This document shows, piece after piece, positions 1-10,300 of a stretch of 28,050 nt of DNA (positions are counted from its first letter, which is position 1; every line of letters begins with the position of its first letter). Location of the stretch: positions 1 to 28,050 of the forward strand of contig CAXIUT010000198.1 in the NCBI GenBank assembly GCA_964035545.1, in the 5' to 3' direction. The position numbers and the translations under genes were made by a program. This stretch comes from Bugula neritina. Its lineage: Eukaryota; Bryozoa; Gymnolaemata; Cheilostomatida; Bugulidae. The notes beneath the pieces are model-generated. The model ran no database searches, was not told where the DNA came from, and saw nothing but the letters and a program-made list of their open reading frames with translations.

Positions 1-87
1 CCCAACCCCAACCCCAACCCCAACCCCAACCCCAACCCCAACCCCAACCCCAACCCCAACCCCAACCCCAACCCCAACCCCAACCCC
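1..87. repeat. Left telomere, CCCCAA repeats
   Basis: About 14.5 perfect copies of CCCCAA, with the C-rich strand on the plus strand as expected for a 5' chromosome end. There are no CCCAAA variants, which argues against Paramecium. Unique sequence starts at 88, and the first likely start codon follows about 120 bp later. Confidence 0.98.
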
Positions 88-204
88 GGTATATTTTAAT
101 TAAATATTGTGATATTTATCAGAAATGAATAAAGATGGAAATTTATAAACTATAATTGCTTTGATAAGTATAATTAAAATATAGTTCTGATGTAAAAAAG
201 ATTA

Positions 205-477
205 ATGGAAAATCGATCATTTTAACATTTCAGAAGATGCAGACCCTTTATGCGTCGTTTTGGACTTCCTTTTACCCTCATTAGCGTCTTTGCTAATCTA
301 TCTTATGCTGGAATGAAAGCTCAAGGAAGTACAAACCATGAAGCTAGAACCCTAGCCTTTGTTGCAGGATTCCCAGGAACTGCTGTTAGTTATTTAGCAG
401 TTGAAGAAGGTAGTTAAAGAGCTTATGGAGTCTACCTTCCAAACAAAACTTTAGAAAACACGAAAAAAATGATCTGA
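205..477 (+). CDS. Small hypothetical protein next to the telomere
   Basis: A 90-residue frame ends at TGA 475-477. It contains one in-frame TAA (Glu). An in-frame ATG at 250 would give 75 residues beginning MRRFGLPFTL; I chose 205 only because it is the longest frame. The middle is moderately hydrophobic and Gly/Ala-rich (LAFVAGFPGTAVSYLAV) and could be a membrane or mitochondrial segment. I do not recognise the family. It is the first gene after the left telomere and points inward. A 5' exon is possible because a TTTCAG precedes position 234, but I see no donor that fits the 20-nt intron rule. Confidence 0.6.
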
Positions 478-580
478 ATTATCTTTTTAAGAAAAATAAA
501 TCCATCCTAAAGGCTTTATTTATATTGTTTTTTTTTGAAGTTTAATAAAAATCTATCTAATAAAATTTGTATAAGATTTT

Positions 581-1744
581 ATGGATAACAAACACTAAGT
601 TCATATCGACTTGAAAGAGCATTAAATAAATGAGTTACTTAAACTATAGTAGCTATTTCATTCTCATTATATGACTGAAGAGCTTCTCAATGCGATGATC
701 GGATTATATGTAAGATTTGTTGAGCATATCCAGATAAATAATCATCCTCTTCGTTTATTTTTTATGTAAAAAATCAAATTCGTACTATCTAGACCTGAAA
801 TTATTCGTATTCTTGAAAAGGATAGCAATGCGAATCAAAAAAATATGAGATAAACTATTCGTGGTGCATTAGGCATGAGTTATTAAGATGAGCTAGCTAT
901 GAAAAAAATAACATAAGAAGCTAAGCAAGAAATTCGTCAGAATCATATCATTAATATGAAGAAATAGCGGTCTATAGAAGGAGGTGAAATAAACGATAAA
1001 TTGAGAGAAAAATAAAGAAATATGAAAATTGATATGCAGATGAAGATAATGGAGTAGGTGGAACAAAATATGAAATTGATGAATAAGCAATTTAATTAAT
1101 AAGGCAATCAGATAAAAAAGAAATAAGAGGAAATAAATAATATGGTTAAGAAACAAGATAACAATTTAAATGAAAGATTAGCAAAAAGGAAGAAGAAATT
1201 GAGAAAGAAATCAGCTGATTTGAAATAAAAATAAATAATTGAAGTTGAAGCTGCTCCTCCTATTGCTAAAGAAGAGTTAATTTAAATGAAAAATATTATT
1301 AGACAAACTTATGAAAGATTTACCAGGTTAACCATGAATAAATCAAAGAGAGGCACTCAATCAAGAAATGTTTAAAACTAAGGAAAAGTCAAAGTAAAAA
1401 TAGAAGAAGCACCTATATATGAAGAGGATATTTTTGATTAATTAGATAAAAAAGGAAATGGAAAAAAATAATAAAATGCTTTTACTAAAAAGAAGAAGTC
1501 ATAGGATTAGCATAGAAATTCAAATAAAAGAGATCGTTCTTCAGAAAAGAAATCATCAAAGAAGGATTCGAAGAAGTAATCAAAGAAATAATAAAAAAAT
1601 GAGAAAAAATAGGAGTAGAAGAAGGCAGGTGAAGGTAGAGATGGAGATTCTTCGGTCGAATACAAGGCATTTGATCAAAACAAGGGCAGAGTGACGATTC
1701 GTAACAAGGTGTATGAATAGATCGAGGACGAGTAGGTTTTTTGA
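581..1744 (+). CDS. Hypothetical Lys/Glu-rich protein
   Basis: An uninterrupted 387-residue frame that depends on TAA and TAG being sense codons; TGA 1742-1744 closes it. Residues 1-90 look like a folded helical unit (it includes LRLFFMQKIKFVLSRPEII). Residues 90-250 are highly charged and probably coiled coil. Residues 290-360 are an almost unbroken Lys/Glu/Ser tract. The last 30 residues (YKAFDQNKGRVTIRNKVYEQ, reading on to the end) look ordered again. I do not recognise the family. A later Met at 671 is possible, but the frame is open and protein-like from 581. The next gene starts 47 bp downstream on the same strand. Confidence 0.8.
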
Positions 1745-1791
1745 TGTTGTAATAGGTATTTGAATTAAATTCAAATATTAATAATTTAAAG

Positions 1792-2574
1792 ATGAGCGAG
1801 TAATCATAGTTTAGTGAAGATGTTAATGTGGGATGGATTCAGTGGTTCGTTGGCTTAGAAGACCATGTCTTCTTCTGCTAAGTTAATGAAGATTTCATCA
1901 AAAACTAGTTCAACCTCTATGGACTTAAAAAAAAAGTCAACAAGTATAAGTATCTTTTTAGTTATACAGTGATGCTCTTAAAATGATCCTAAAAACTGTG
2001 CCTCCCAGTGAAGATGAAGTAGATGATCCAAGGTACCTTTTATCATATCTAGATTCTTGGAAATTTACCAATATGCTACTGAACTATACGGATTGATTCA
2101 TGCAAGATATATAACTACTCCTGAAGGTCTTGCAATTATGAGAGAGAGATATCTTGCTGGTCGTTTTGGCAATTGTCCGAGAGTGATGTGTGAAAAGCAG
2201 AATGTGTTGCCAATTGGAATCAGTTAAGATTTAAAAATAGCAAGGGTTAAAATATACTGTCCTCGTTGTAAAGATATCTATTCTCCTAAGAAGAAATCAG
2301 CTGATGCTGATGGAGCATATTTTGGTACTTCTTTCCCTCATTTAATTCTCATGGTAATTTATAGGTTATTCAGACTTATACCGATTTGAAACCTTATTTC
2401 AAGCGAGAGGAGTTCGTACCTAAAATATTTGGATTTAAAGTTGTATCGAATGAGTAATAAGGAGAAAAAGAAATGCTTAAAGAAAATAAGAGCATTTTGC
2501 CCAACTAAGTTGACAATATTGAGAGTTAAATTAAGCCTTAACCATCAAAAAAGAAGAATAAAAAGAAAAAATGA
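1792..2574 (+). CDS. CSNK2B: Casein kinase II regulatory (beta) subunit
   Basis: CK2-beta dimerises and holds the two catalytic alpha subunits of protein kinase CK2. After removing three introns of exactly 20 nt (1950-1969, 2033-2052, 2354-2373) the product has 240 residues. It opens with [17 protein letters not shown], matching the N-terminal family block. It keeps [17 protein letters not shown], the two zinc-finger cysteine pairs (CPRVMC and CPRCKDIY), [11 protein letters not shown], and FGFKVV near the end. The tail after about residue 200 is Lys/Glu-rich and lineage-specific. TAA 1879-1881 falls at the family's Glu in FFCEV, one of the clearest supports for UAR=Glu. Splicing restores the family sequence at each junction, so the structure is secure. 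Confidence 0.96.
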
Positions 2575-2654
2575 TTAGAGTATCATAGAATTCATTCATA
2601 ATAATTAAGATAAAATGAATTAATAAGTTGATAGATGAGTTGATTAATTTTGAT

Positions 2655-2660
2655 AAAAAT
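2655..2660 (-). terminator. Pol III T-run terminator of tRNA-Ala
   Basis: ATTTTTA on the minus strand immediately downstream of the tRNA 3' end; five consecutive T residues is a typical RNA polymerase III stop. Confidence 0.7.
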
Positions 2661-2732
2661 GGAGTTATGGGGAATCGAACCCCAGGCCTCTTGAATGCAA
2701 ATCAAGCGCTCTACCAACTGAGCTATAACCCC
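2661..2732 (-). tRNA. tRNA-Ala (anticodon UGC)
   Basis: The minus strand folds into a 72-nt cloverleaf. The acceptor arm GGGGTTA/TAACTCC includes the G3:U70 wobble pair that identifies alanine tRNAs. The D arm is present, the anticodon stem CTTGA/TCAAG encloses loop TTTGCAT (anticodon TGC), and the T arm contains GGTTCGATTCC. There is no intron. A run of five T follows on the minus strand (plus 2655-2659), a normal RNA polymerase III terminator. It sits between CK2-beta and the next gene. Confidence 0.97.
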
Positions 2733-2834
2733 AGACAATATATTTAATTTTATTCCCTTTAACTTACCAAAACTTTTAAACCATACTCTTTACTATATCG
2801 ATCTTTATAGAAATTCCATCTTGATTAAAAAAAA

Positions 2835-4310
2835 ATGAGTTTGACTGCCATTCTCAAAAAAATAGATAAAGTCAACGAAAGACATAGAGAAATAGCATCT
2901 CGCTACAATTCTTCAAGCAAAGATTGTCCACGTCAAAGTGAAATATAAAGATAATTTCAAGAAGATCAAAGAATATTTGGTAAAAATATATCTTATTTAG
3001 GCTACACCAGTTCTTAAATCCTTGGAGTTTTTAATACTAAACAATCTGATATAGGAGATGAAACAAGGCCTTGTACTGCTTTCATTAAAACTTCTAATGA
3101 TTAAGTAGCTTCCAAAAAATTATTACCATTAAAGGGAGGAAGAGTTAAAAGTGTAGGTAAACCAATTTTTGGAGTAAAGTAACAGTATAATTTTTTGTTT
3201 AAAGAAGATATTTTTCCAGAAAATTATGATAGATTAAGACAAACATTGCCTCAATACGAAAACTATGGAAAAAAATAATAGAAAAAATTAGTTAAAAAAT
3301 TCAAGAACTTTGTTTTGCCAAAGAGTAGAGCTAATATTCATGAAAAGGCCCTTGGAGACTAAAAAATAAGATTTCTCGAATCTTTTGAGGATAATTTAGA
3401 AATAATTCAAAAAAAAGAAGAAAAACCTCAATCAAAGATAAACAGAAATAAAATGACTTATGATAAAAAGATAGATCTCCAAACTCCTAAAATATATACT
3501 AGAAATACTAAAAATCTTCTTGAAGATGTTTTCAAATTAACAAAAACTAATTTTGAACTTGGAAGTAAAAAATTAAAGAGTCAATATTCTCTATCTTTAC
3601 CCAATCTAAAATAAGTACTACCTTTATTAAGTAAAACTGAAGATAAAAGATTTTCAAATATGGATCCTATTAGTAATAATCCAGTTCCTTTTGAAGGTTT
3701 TTATGAAGAGTTGCAAGGTTTATTATCAAATAAATTTTATTTAACCTGTATCGTTCTTCCATCTCTTTTGTCTCTTAAATTTACAATAACTCTCTCAAAA
3801 GATTAAATAATAATAAATTAAACTAAATAAAGGACTACTTTACATAATTTGACATAAATGTTACTTAGATAACACGATTTTATTCATCTAACTTTTCATA
3901 CAAAGTAATCTCTTTTAACTGAACTCTTCATCCTCAATAAAAATATTTGTCAATCGACTAAAGTAGAAAATTAGATGATTTTATTAAGTTATTACTTAAA
4001 GATGTTTTTGCTATTCGATAAAACAAGTGATATTCGATCTGCAAACTAGAGTAGTTAGTTGATGTTGAAAAGTACTTAATATTTAATAAAGGTAATATAG
4101 ACGTTCCTGATCGTTTTTATGAGTATGTTGATTCTCTCAATTCAAAGATCGTTCATTTTTACGATAGGGAGAATAGATATTATACATTGTATATTGGAAA
4201 TATATTGGAAAACGGGTTGAGAAGTGTGGATTCATTTAAAAGGGAATTAGGATTTGGGCAAAAAGTTGTCAAGTTGAAGGATGGGCTTATTGGAGATATA
4301 AAGAAGTAAG
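2835..4310 (+). CDS. Unrecognised protein gene with a disturbed 3' half
   Basis: From ATG 2835 the frame is clean and protein-like to about 3740, roughly 300 residues, basic, with Lys/Glu-rich stretches. A GTAAAA...TTTAG segment at 2980-3000 could be an in-frame 21-nt intron. Beyond about 3740 protein-like sequence continues one frame over, for example RKLDDFIKLLLKDVF and RFYEYVDSLNSKIVHFYDRE. That frame carries TGA at 3920-3922 and 4028-4030. The original frame stays open to about 4070 and could be joined by a 20-nt GTACTT...AAAG intron at 4072-4091, avoiding both TGAs, but its peptide there looks less natural. No TGA follows in the coding frame before 4946, inside the convergent neighbour, so I stop the feature at 4310. 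The gene may be decaying, mis-sequenced or unusually spliced. I do not recognise the family. Confidence 0.55.
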
Positions 4311-4364
4311 TGTATAATTGGGCGTATTTTTATATCTGCTTTCTGCATATCAACGTTAAAAATA

Positions 4365-4898
4365 TCAATATTTGTGGTAGTAGTTCATCTTTTGTCTTTT
4401 ATTTTCTTATATCCTCCTCAATCTTTACTTATTCTATTCGACTTCCTTCTTATGAAGTTATCTCATTAGTTTCCAAGCTACTTTCTTTTACTTTTACCTC
4501 TATCTTTTGTTCTTTTTTGGGTTGTCTGTTTATTATGTCATCATTTTCTAACTCTATTTCGCAAATTCAAACTAATAATCTTTCCTTTTTTCAATGTCTT
4601 CTCTTATTTTTTATCTTTATAGCTTTCTCATTGCAATGGAATCAAGGTTAATATCTTCTTCATGATTAATAAAATTAGCAAGATGTACCCATACATGATT
4701 GTTATAAGGATGTTTAACTATTTATGGGTTAGTTTTTCTTTTTATTTATTATTTACGAGTCAATTCCTTCATTTTTAATTCATCTTTTAGTGATATTTAT
4801 TTCAAACGATCACCTTGGCGTCGCTCAATGGTCATATAGATATCATTCTACATCTTTTGGAGACGTTAAAATTAGTTATTTAGTTTATCGTACTTCAT
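4365..4898 (-). CDS. Hypothetical coiled-coil protein
   Basis: A 177-residue frame starts at ATG 4898 and closes at TGA 4367-4365. It is almost wholly charged helix rich in Lys, Glu and Arg, such as LKDELKMKELTRK and KIREDIEKRKDY. A short ordered block near residues 75-95 contains HPYNNHVWVHLANFINHEED. The plus strand is also open here (4310-4948), but its translation is an unlikely run of Phe, Ser, Leu and Ile, so I take the minus strand as coding. It converges on the disturbed gene to its left and diverges from the kinesin gene (229 bp gap). The family is not recognised; a cytoskeletal or basal-body role would be a guess. Confidence 0.72.
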
Positions 4899-5127
4899 TA
4901 TCAATGGGTAGTTGCTTCGAAATTAAAGTTTATAATTAATAACTTTGATAAAATCATTTAGTTAAAAAGAGTTTTTCAATATAATTATCAATGAATTGTA
5001 TTATAGGTAGAAATATGATATGAACTGAATGTTATTTAATGTTGAAACAAAATAAAAGAAAGAGTTTCAGAATTTACTTTTTCTCCTGTAAAAAGTTGAT
5101 ATCTAATATAATAGCTAAACTTCAATA

Positions 5128-7324
5128 ATGAAGGCTCCTCCTAAAAACTAATCAGTTAAGGTGGCATTGAGAGTGCGTCCTCTAAACAAGAGATAGACAG
5201 AAATGAATTCTCCTCTTTGTGTATAAACTAAAGACAATGTTTTAAGTATCAGAAAAGGAGCAGATATTAAAGATTTTGTCTTTGATTACGTCTTTGGAAT
5301 TTAAACTAAGCAATATCAAGTCTACTAAACTTGTGGATATAGTCTTGTAGAAAACGCTCTTTAAGGCTTTAATGGTACAGTTTTCGCTTATGGACAAACT
5401 GGAGCTGGAAAAACTTTTTCTATGGTCGGAGATTATAAAGATCCAGAGTGGAAAGGAATCATTCCTAGAGGGTTCGATCATGTTATTACTGCCATTCAAA
5501 CATCTTAATCTAAAAAGTATATGGTTCGATCAAGTTTTATTGAAATCTATAACGAAGAAATTTATGATTTACTTGATTCTAAAGGAGATACAAAGAAAGA
5601 TTTAAAGGAAAGTCCTCAAACTGGAGTTTTTATAAAAGATTTAAAATCTGTTCCTGTTCGATCAGTCGATGAGATGTTTAAATTGCTTGACTATGGTAAT
5701 AAAAATAGATCAACTGCAGCTACTAAAATGAATGCAACTTCTTCTAGATCTCATGCTTTGTTTACGGTTCATATTTAATCAGTAGAAGGAGGAGATAAGG
5801 TTAAAGCGTCAAAACTTAACTTTGTAGATTTAGCTGGTTCAGAAAGACAAGGAAAAACTGGTGCTTCTGGAGATACTCTAAAAGAAGGAGCTAAAATCAA
5901 TCTTTCGCTCACTGCATTGGGTAATGTTATCAATTCACTTGTTGATGGAAAAAAAGGAGGACATATTCCTTATAGAGATTCTAAACTGACTAGATTACTT
6001 CAGGATTCTCTTGGAGGTAATACTAAAACTTTGATGATCGGTACTATTCATATTATATAGCAAGTGCATCTCCTGCTGAAGACAATTATGATGAGACAAT
6101 GAGTACATTGAGATATGCTGCAAGGGCAAGAAATATTAAAAATTCTCCTCATGTCAATGAAGATCCTAAGGATGCTTTGATCAAATAGTATTTGTCGGAA
6201 ATATAAAAATTAAAGAAACAGTTGGGAGGATCTTCTGGATAAATAAGTTAAACCTCTGATGAACTATATCAATAGTTAGAAGAAGCAAAATAAAAAGCAA
6301 AAAAACTTGATTAGAAAGAGTAAGAAATTTTAGCAATGAAGGCTAAGATGAAAGAAATGGAGGAATTAATGTTAAAGAAGTCTGACTTATAAACTCCTGA
6401 GATGGTTGAAAAGGCTAAAAAGAGAAGACTTTAAAAAAAGAAAATTATGAAAAATGAAGAAATTAATCAACATAGAGTTGAAGAATTATAAAATTAAGAA
6501 GAAAAAGATTTATAGGAAAATGAAATTGAAGAAGGAAAAGATATTTCTCATTGGAAAAGTATGGCTAAAAGATTAAAAAGAAAACTGAAAGCAACTATTC
6601 AGGATAAGAAAGATATCAGTCAATAGTTTGAAGATTAGAGACAAAGACTCAATGAAACTATTAGAAATATTGAAGGAAATTTATCTTTCTATAAACAAAT
6701 AGCTGATAAATTTATGTCTGAATCTGATATGGCAGCTTTGAAAGACTCCTCTACTTATGATTTTGAGAAACGAGAATATTTAATTCCTCCTTTTTTGCTT
6801 CATGATTAAAAATTAAATTTGCCTAAAACTTTGAAAAGAAGAGAAGTTGATGACCTTTGGCAAGAAAAAAGAAAAGGATATCAACTTAAACTACTTACTC
6901 CTGACCTTCCAAATATATCTCAAAATAACTCTTCATTGTTAAATATACCTGAAAGTAAAAGTACTGTCTTTTCAAAAGATTACAAATAACCTACAACTAA
7001 TCCTTTCTTGAGCAATAGAAGAATTTTGAAATACCTTAATCATGAAGATCCTAAATACAAAGAGAAAGATTATAATGTTGAAAGTGGAGTTGAAAGAGAA
7101 ACCTTCTTTAGAAGAACTAACTTCGCAATGAGAGAGGCTAGTAATAGTCAAAATAAGCGTCCACCTTCTGCTTCATTCAGAGTGGCTTCAAAGACAAGTA
7201 AATTAATACTAATTTAGAATTGGTAGCTATTGATACTAAGGGCTTATCCAAAGGAGAAAAGTCCGTATAGAAGCGTGAGATATCTCGTGGTAAAGAAAAG
7301 TTGCAGCCAATAGCAAAGAAGTGA
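5128..7324 (+). CDS. Kinesin motor protein, kinesin-2-like
   Basis: An ATP-driven microtubule motor. After removing two 20-nt introns (6041-6060, 7198-7217) the product has 718 residues. The N-terminal motor domain (about 8-345) has the P-loop GQTGAGKT, switch I NATSSRSH, switch II DLAGSER and the microtubule-binding region [19 protein letters not shown]. The neck-proximal sequence [20 protein letters not shown] is characteristic of kinesin-2 (KIF3/KIF17/OSM-3), which drives intraflagellar transport toward ciliary tips. A coiled coil spans roughly 350-560, followed by a basic tail. Splicing at 6041 gives [17 protein letters not shown], exactly the family sequence. TAA 5776-5778 falls at the Glu of the family motif HIE. 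The kinesin-2 assignment rests on the neck; whether it is homodimeric or heterotrimeric cannot be read from the gene. Confidence 0.94.
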
Positions 7325-7378
7325 TTATGATTAATCGATATATGATAAATTAAATAAAGATAAAGAAAAATTATAGAA

Positions 7379-10300
7379 TCACTATTCTGTGTTTTTAGTC
7401 ATATGCAATTTCGTTAAGGTGTAATAGCTGAGAGCTGGAGTTTTTTTGGCATAGCTTTATTGGGCATTGGGGATCATTATTCCTTGTCTGATTCTGCGTA
7501 GCATGTTGTTCATGACTAAAAGAATTTCTTATTTAGATTCAGTTGTTGCCATTACAACCATTTCACATAGTTTACATGAAAAAACTTTACAAGTCTTTAT
7601 TGAAGAACCTGAATCTATCATGTTGAGATAAGGTTAAGAAGAATTTAGTAGGATTTGTGTTTTTGTTATTTATTTAATTTTACCTGAATCAAGAGATAAA
7701 TACCTGAGGTGAAGACTGGTACTAATAAATTTGAAGAACTCATTGAAGCCCATTTAATTGACTCCCATGAAATACTGTATCTTTTCTTAACAAAGTCAAG
7801 ATAGTTCTGACATCCTGTAGTCACGCATTAGGGACCATTTGCCATATTAGAATACTAGTGAACTTTCTTTTTCTTACATCTACAACTTAAATCATTCTTT
7901 TTCTTCAATCTTGTCATTTCTTTGAGAATTAGAGTGACACTTCCACAAATACACTGCAATTTAGGTAATTCTTCAACTCTTTGTTCGATATCATTAAGAA
8001 TTTTCAAAGCCGATGATAGTGAAAGCAAATCAGATGTAAAAGTTGGAAAAAGCAGAATTTGGGTGTTGATGAGACACCAAGTTTCATATACTGAGCATCT
8101 GAACCAATAGCTTAAAGTATAAATGATAATGTTAGTAGCATAGTTTGTGTCATCATTGATGAAGAGCAGTCTTCCCTTGAGAAGCAATACTTATCTTAAT
8201 AAATCTGATATTTTAGGTGCTAGTCTAAATGCTAGAGTAGTGAGATGGATATCTTTAAAAGATATCAACAAAGTATTGAACTTTCTAAAAAGAGGATGAT
8301 TGCTAGTGGTGACTATATGTGTTATTTTAAGTTATTTTAGCTTTTAATATCCTCCTTATTATAGATGAATATTCTAGCAGAAAAAGATATCTTCCATAAT
8401 TCTCATAAATTTATTGCTTTTTGAGTTATTATAGCTTGATAAAAAATGCACTCCTCGAATTCTATTATCTCTCACTCGATATTCCAACTAAGTATTGCTT
8501 GTTACTATGCACTATGATTCTTCGGGTTATTTTTTCAACTATTACACGTATTTATTCACCAGAACTTCTATATCTTTTTGAACCATGAGTGGAGACTTCA
8601 GTATGTGAGGCGTTTCTTTACAATCTCCAAAAAGATCTCTAAATTTTTGAATTACACCTTTTATTTCAGGACGATGTTGAGGATCTCTGATCAAAATAGT
8701 TCTAAGATATTCAAGAATATTAGAGAAATTAGGATATTTATCTAATTTTTGTAGATTATTTTTGGTGAGTATTTATTCGTTTGGGCTGGTCACTTGGATA
8801 TAGAAGTTGACCCAATCAGCTCGATGGTATAGATAGTCTCCTGTCAGCATTTAATAAAAAAGACAGCCAATAGACCATACATCTGATGCTCTGGTCGTTC
8901 CAGTCTTTTTCCTTCTATCATAATTATCAGCTTATTTTTTTAGATGTAGAGCTAGAGTCAACATTTAAGGAGATTTGATGCATTCTGTTCCTCTTGATTT
9001 GATATCAAGTTATTCTTTAGATTATTCATAGATTCTGCATTATCCAAAATCTCCAATAACTACTTTTATAGGATCGCCTGTATGTTAGTCTAAATCTAGA
9101 AGGATATTGTCAGCTTTGATATCATAATGCGTTACAGATTTTTAATGTAAAAGCAACATGATGTGAAGTACATCCCAAAATATCTTCAAAATCTGATTAA
9201 TTTTATTAGGCAATTATTCTTTATGTTTTAGAATCCAATCTCTTAAAGAACAAGTGTATCTTTTCATCACAATGATATACGAATTATTGACGATGCCATA
9301 ATTGTACATAGTAGTGATTCTTTAATCTAGTCTAAAATTTTAAAGGCAACTGATCTAAGTAAAGATATCATGGAGGACACATCGTTAGTATATACTTTTA
9401 GGGAAGTTCATTTATTTTATTGCTACTTATTCTGGTTACTATATGTTTGTTTAGCAACTATAGATGACTCCGTATGCTCCTGCGCTGATTTTCTTCCAGT
9501 TTTTGTAGTGACTTAAATCAGTAAAAGTTGTGGAAAGTAATTTTAGCAATCTTTGACCGCATAAATATGGTTTTATTTTGCCTACAGATTCAGCTAAAAT
9601 GGGAATAACCGAACGATTTGATTCTTCATTTAGGTGATGATGCAAAATATATAAAGCATTGATTTTACCATGCGTAATAGGGAATTGATCGCAGTATTCT
9701 GGATCAAGAAGTCCTTTGTTTAAAAGCAATGACAATACTAACAGAATAGCCTATGAGTGAAGAGTCTTATTAGAATATATTTTCCTGATTTTTCTTTATG
9801 AAGAATAAATAACATTTCTTTCTGATGAATTTGCACTGAGATCATACTACCTTGATCTATTGATATTAAGTTTAGTGAGATTAAGTTATAATCCGACTCT
9901 TTTTGGTCTATCATTGATTTACTAAAGGAGGTTATCAAGAACTCCTCTCTATTTATCTTATTCTTGACGATCACTTTTGGTTGGAAGTTTGATAGATGGA
10001 ACAATGGTTTTCTTTTTTGTTTTAAATTATTGTTATTGTTTTACTGGTGAGGTTTTTGTTTTTAGTTTTTATGATTTTAATGGAAGGTTGGGTATTTTAT
10101 TTGATATTTTTTATGGTTGTGTTTTTATTTTGGTAGGAACATCAACTGTTTTAGTTACTTTTTTGATAAACTTTTATATATTTTATGCAACTTAAAATTA
10201 AAGTTAAAATTATCTGATAAAAAATTACAAAATTCTATATTGTTTGATTTTTCTACTGATTTAAAATGTTCTATTGATAGCAATACTTCCTAATATTTTG

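Noticed and set aside
4310-4651. Plus-strand 113-codon ORF rich in Phe, Ser and Leu
   Set aside because: Antisense to the charged coiled-coil gene at 4365-4898; its composition is typical of a shadow frame.
9738-10142. Separate start (Met at 10142) for the kinase part of the giant gene, needing a 20- or 29-nt intron
   Set aside because: The giant gene's own frame passes through the same region without any TGA and needs no intron, with better composition.
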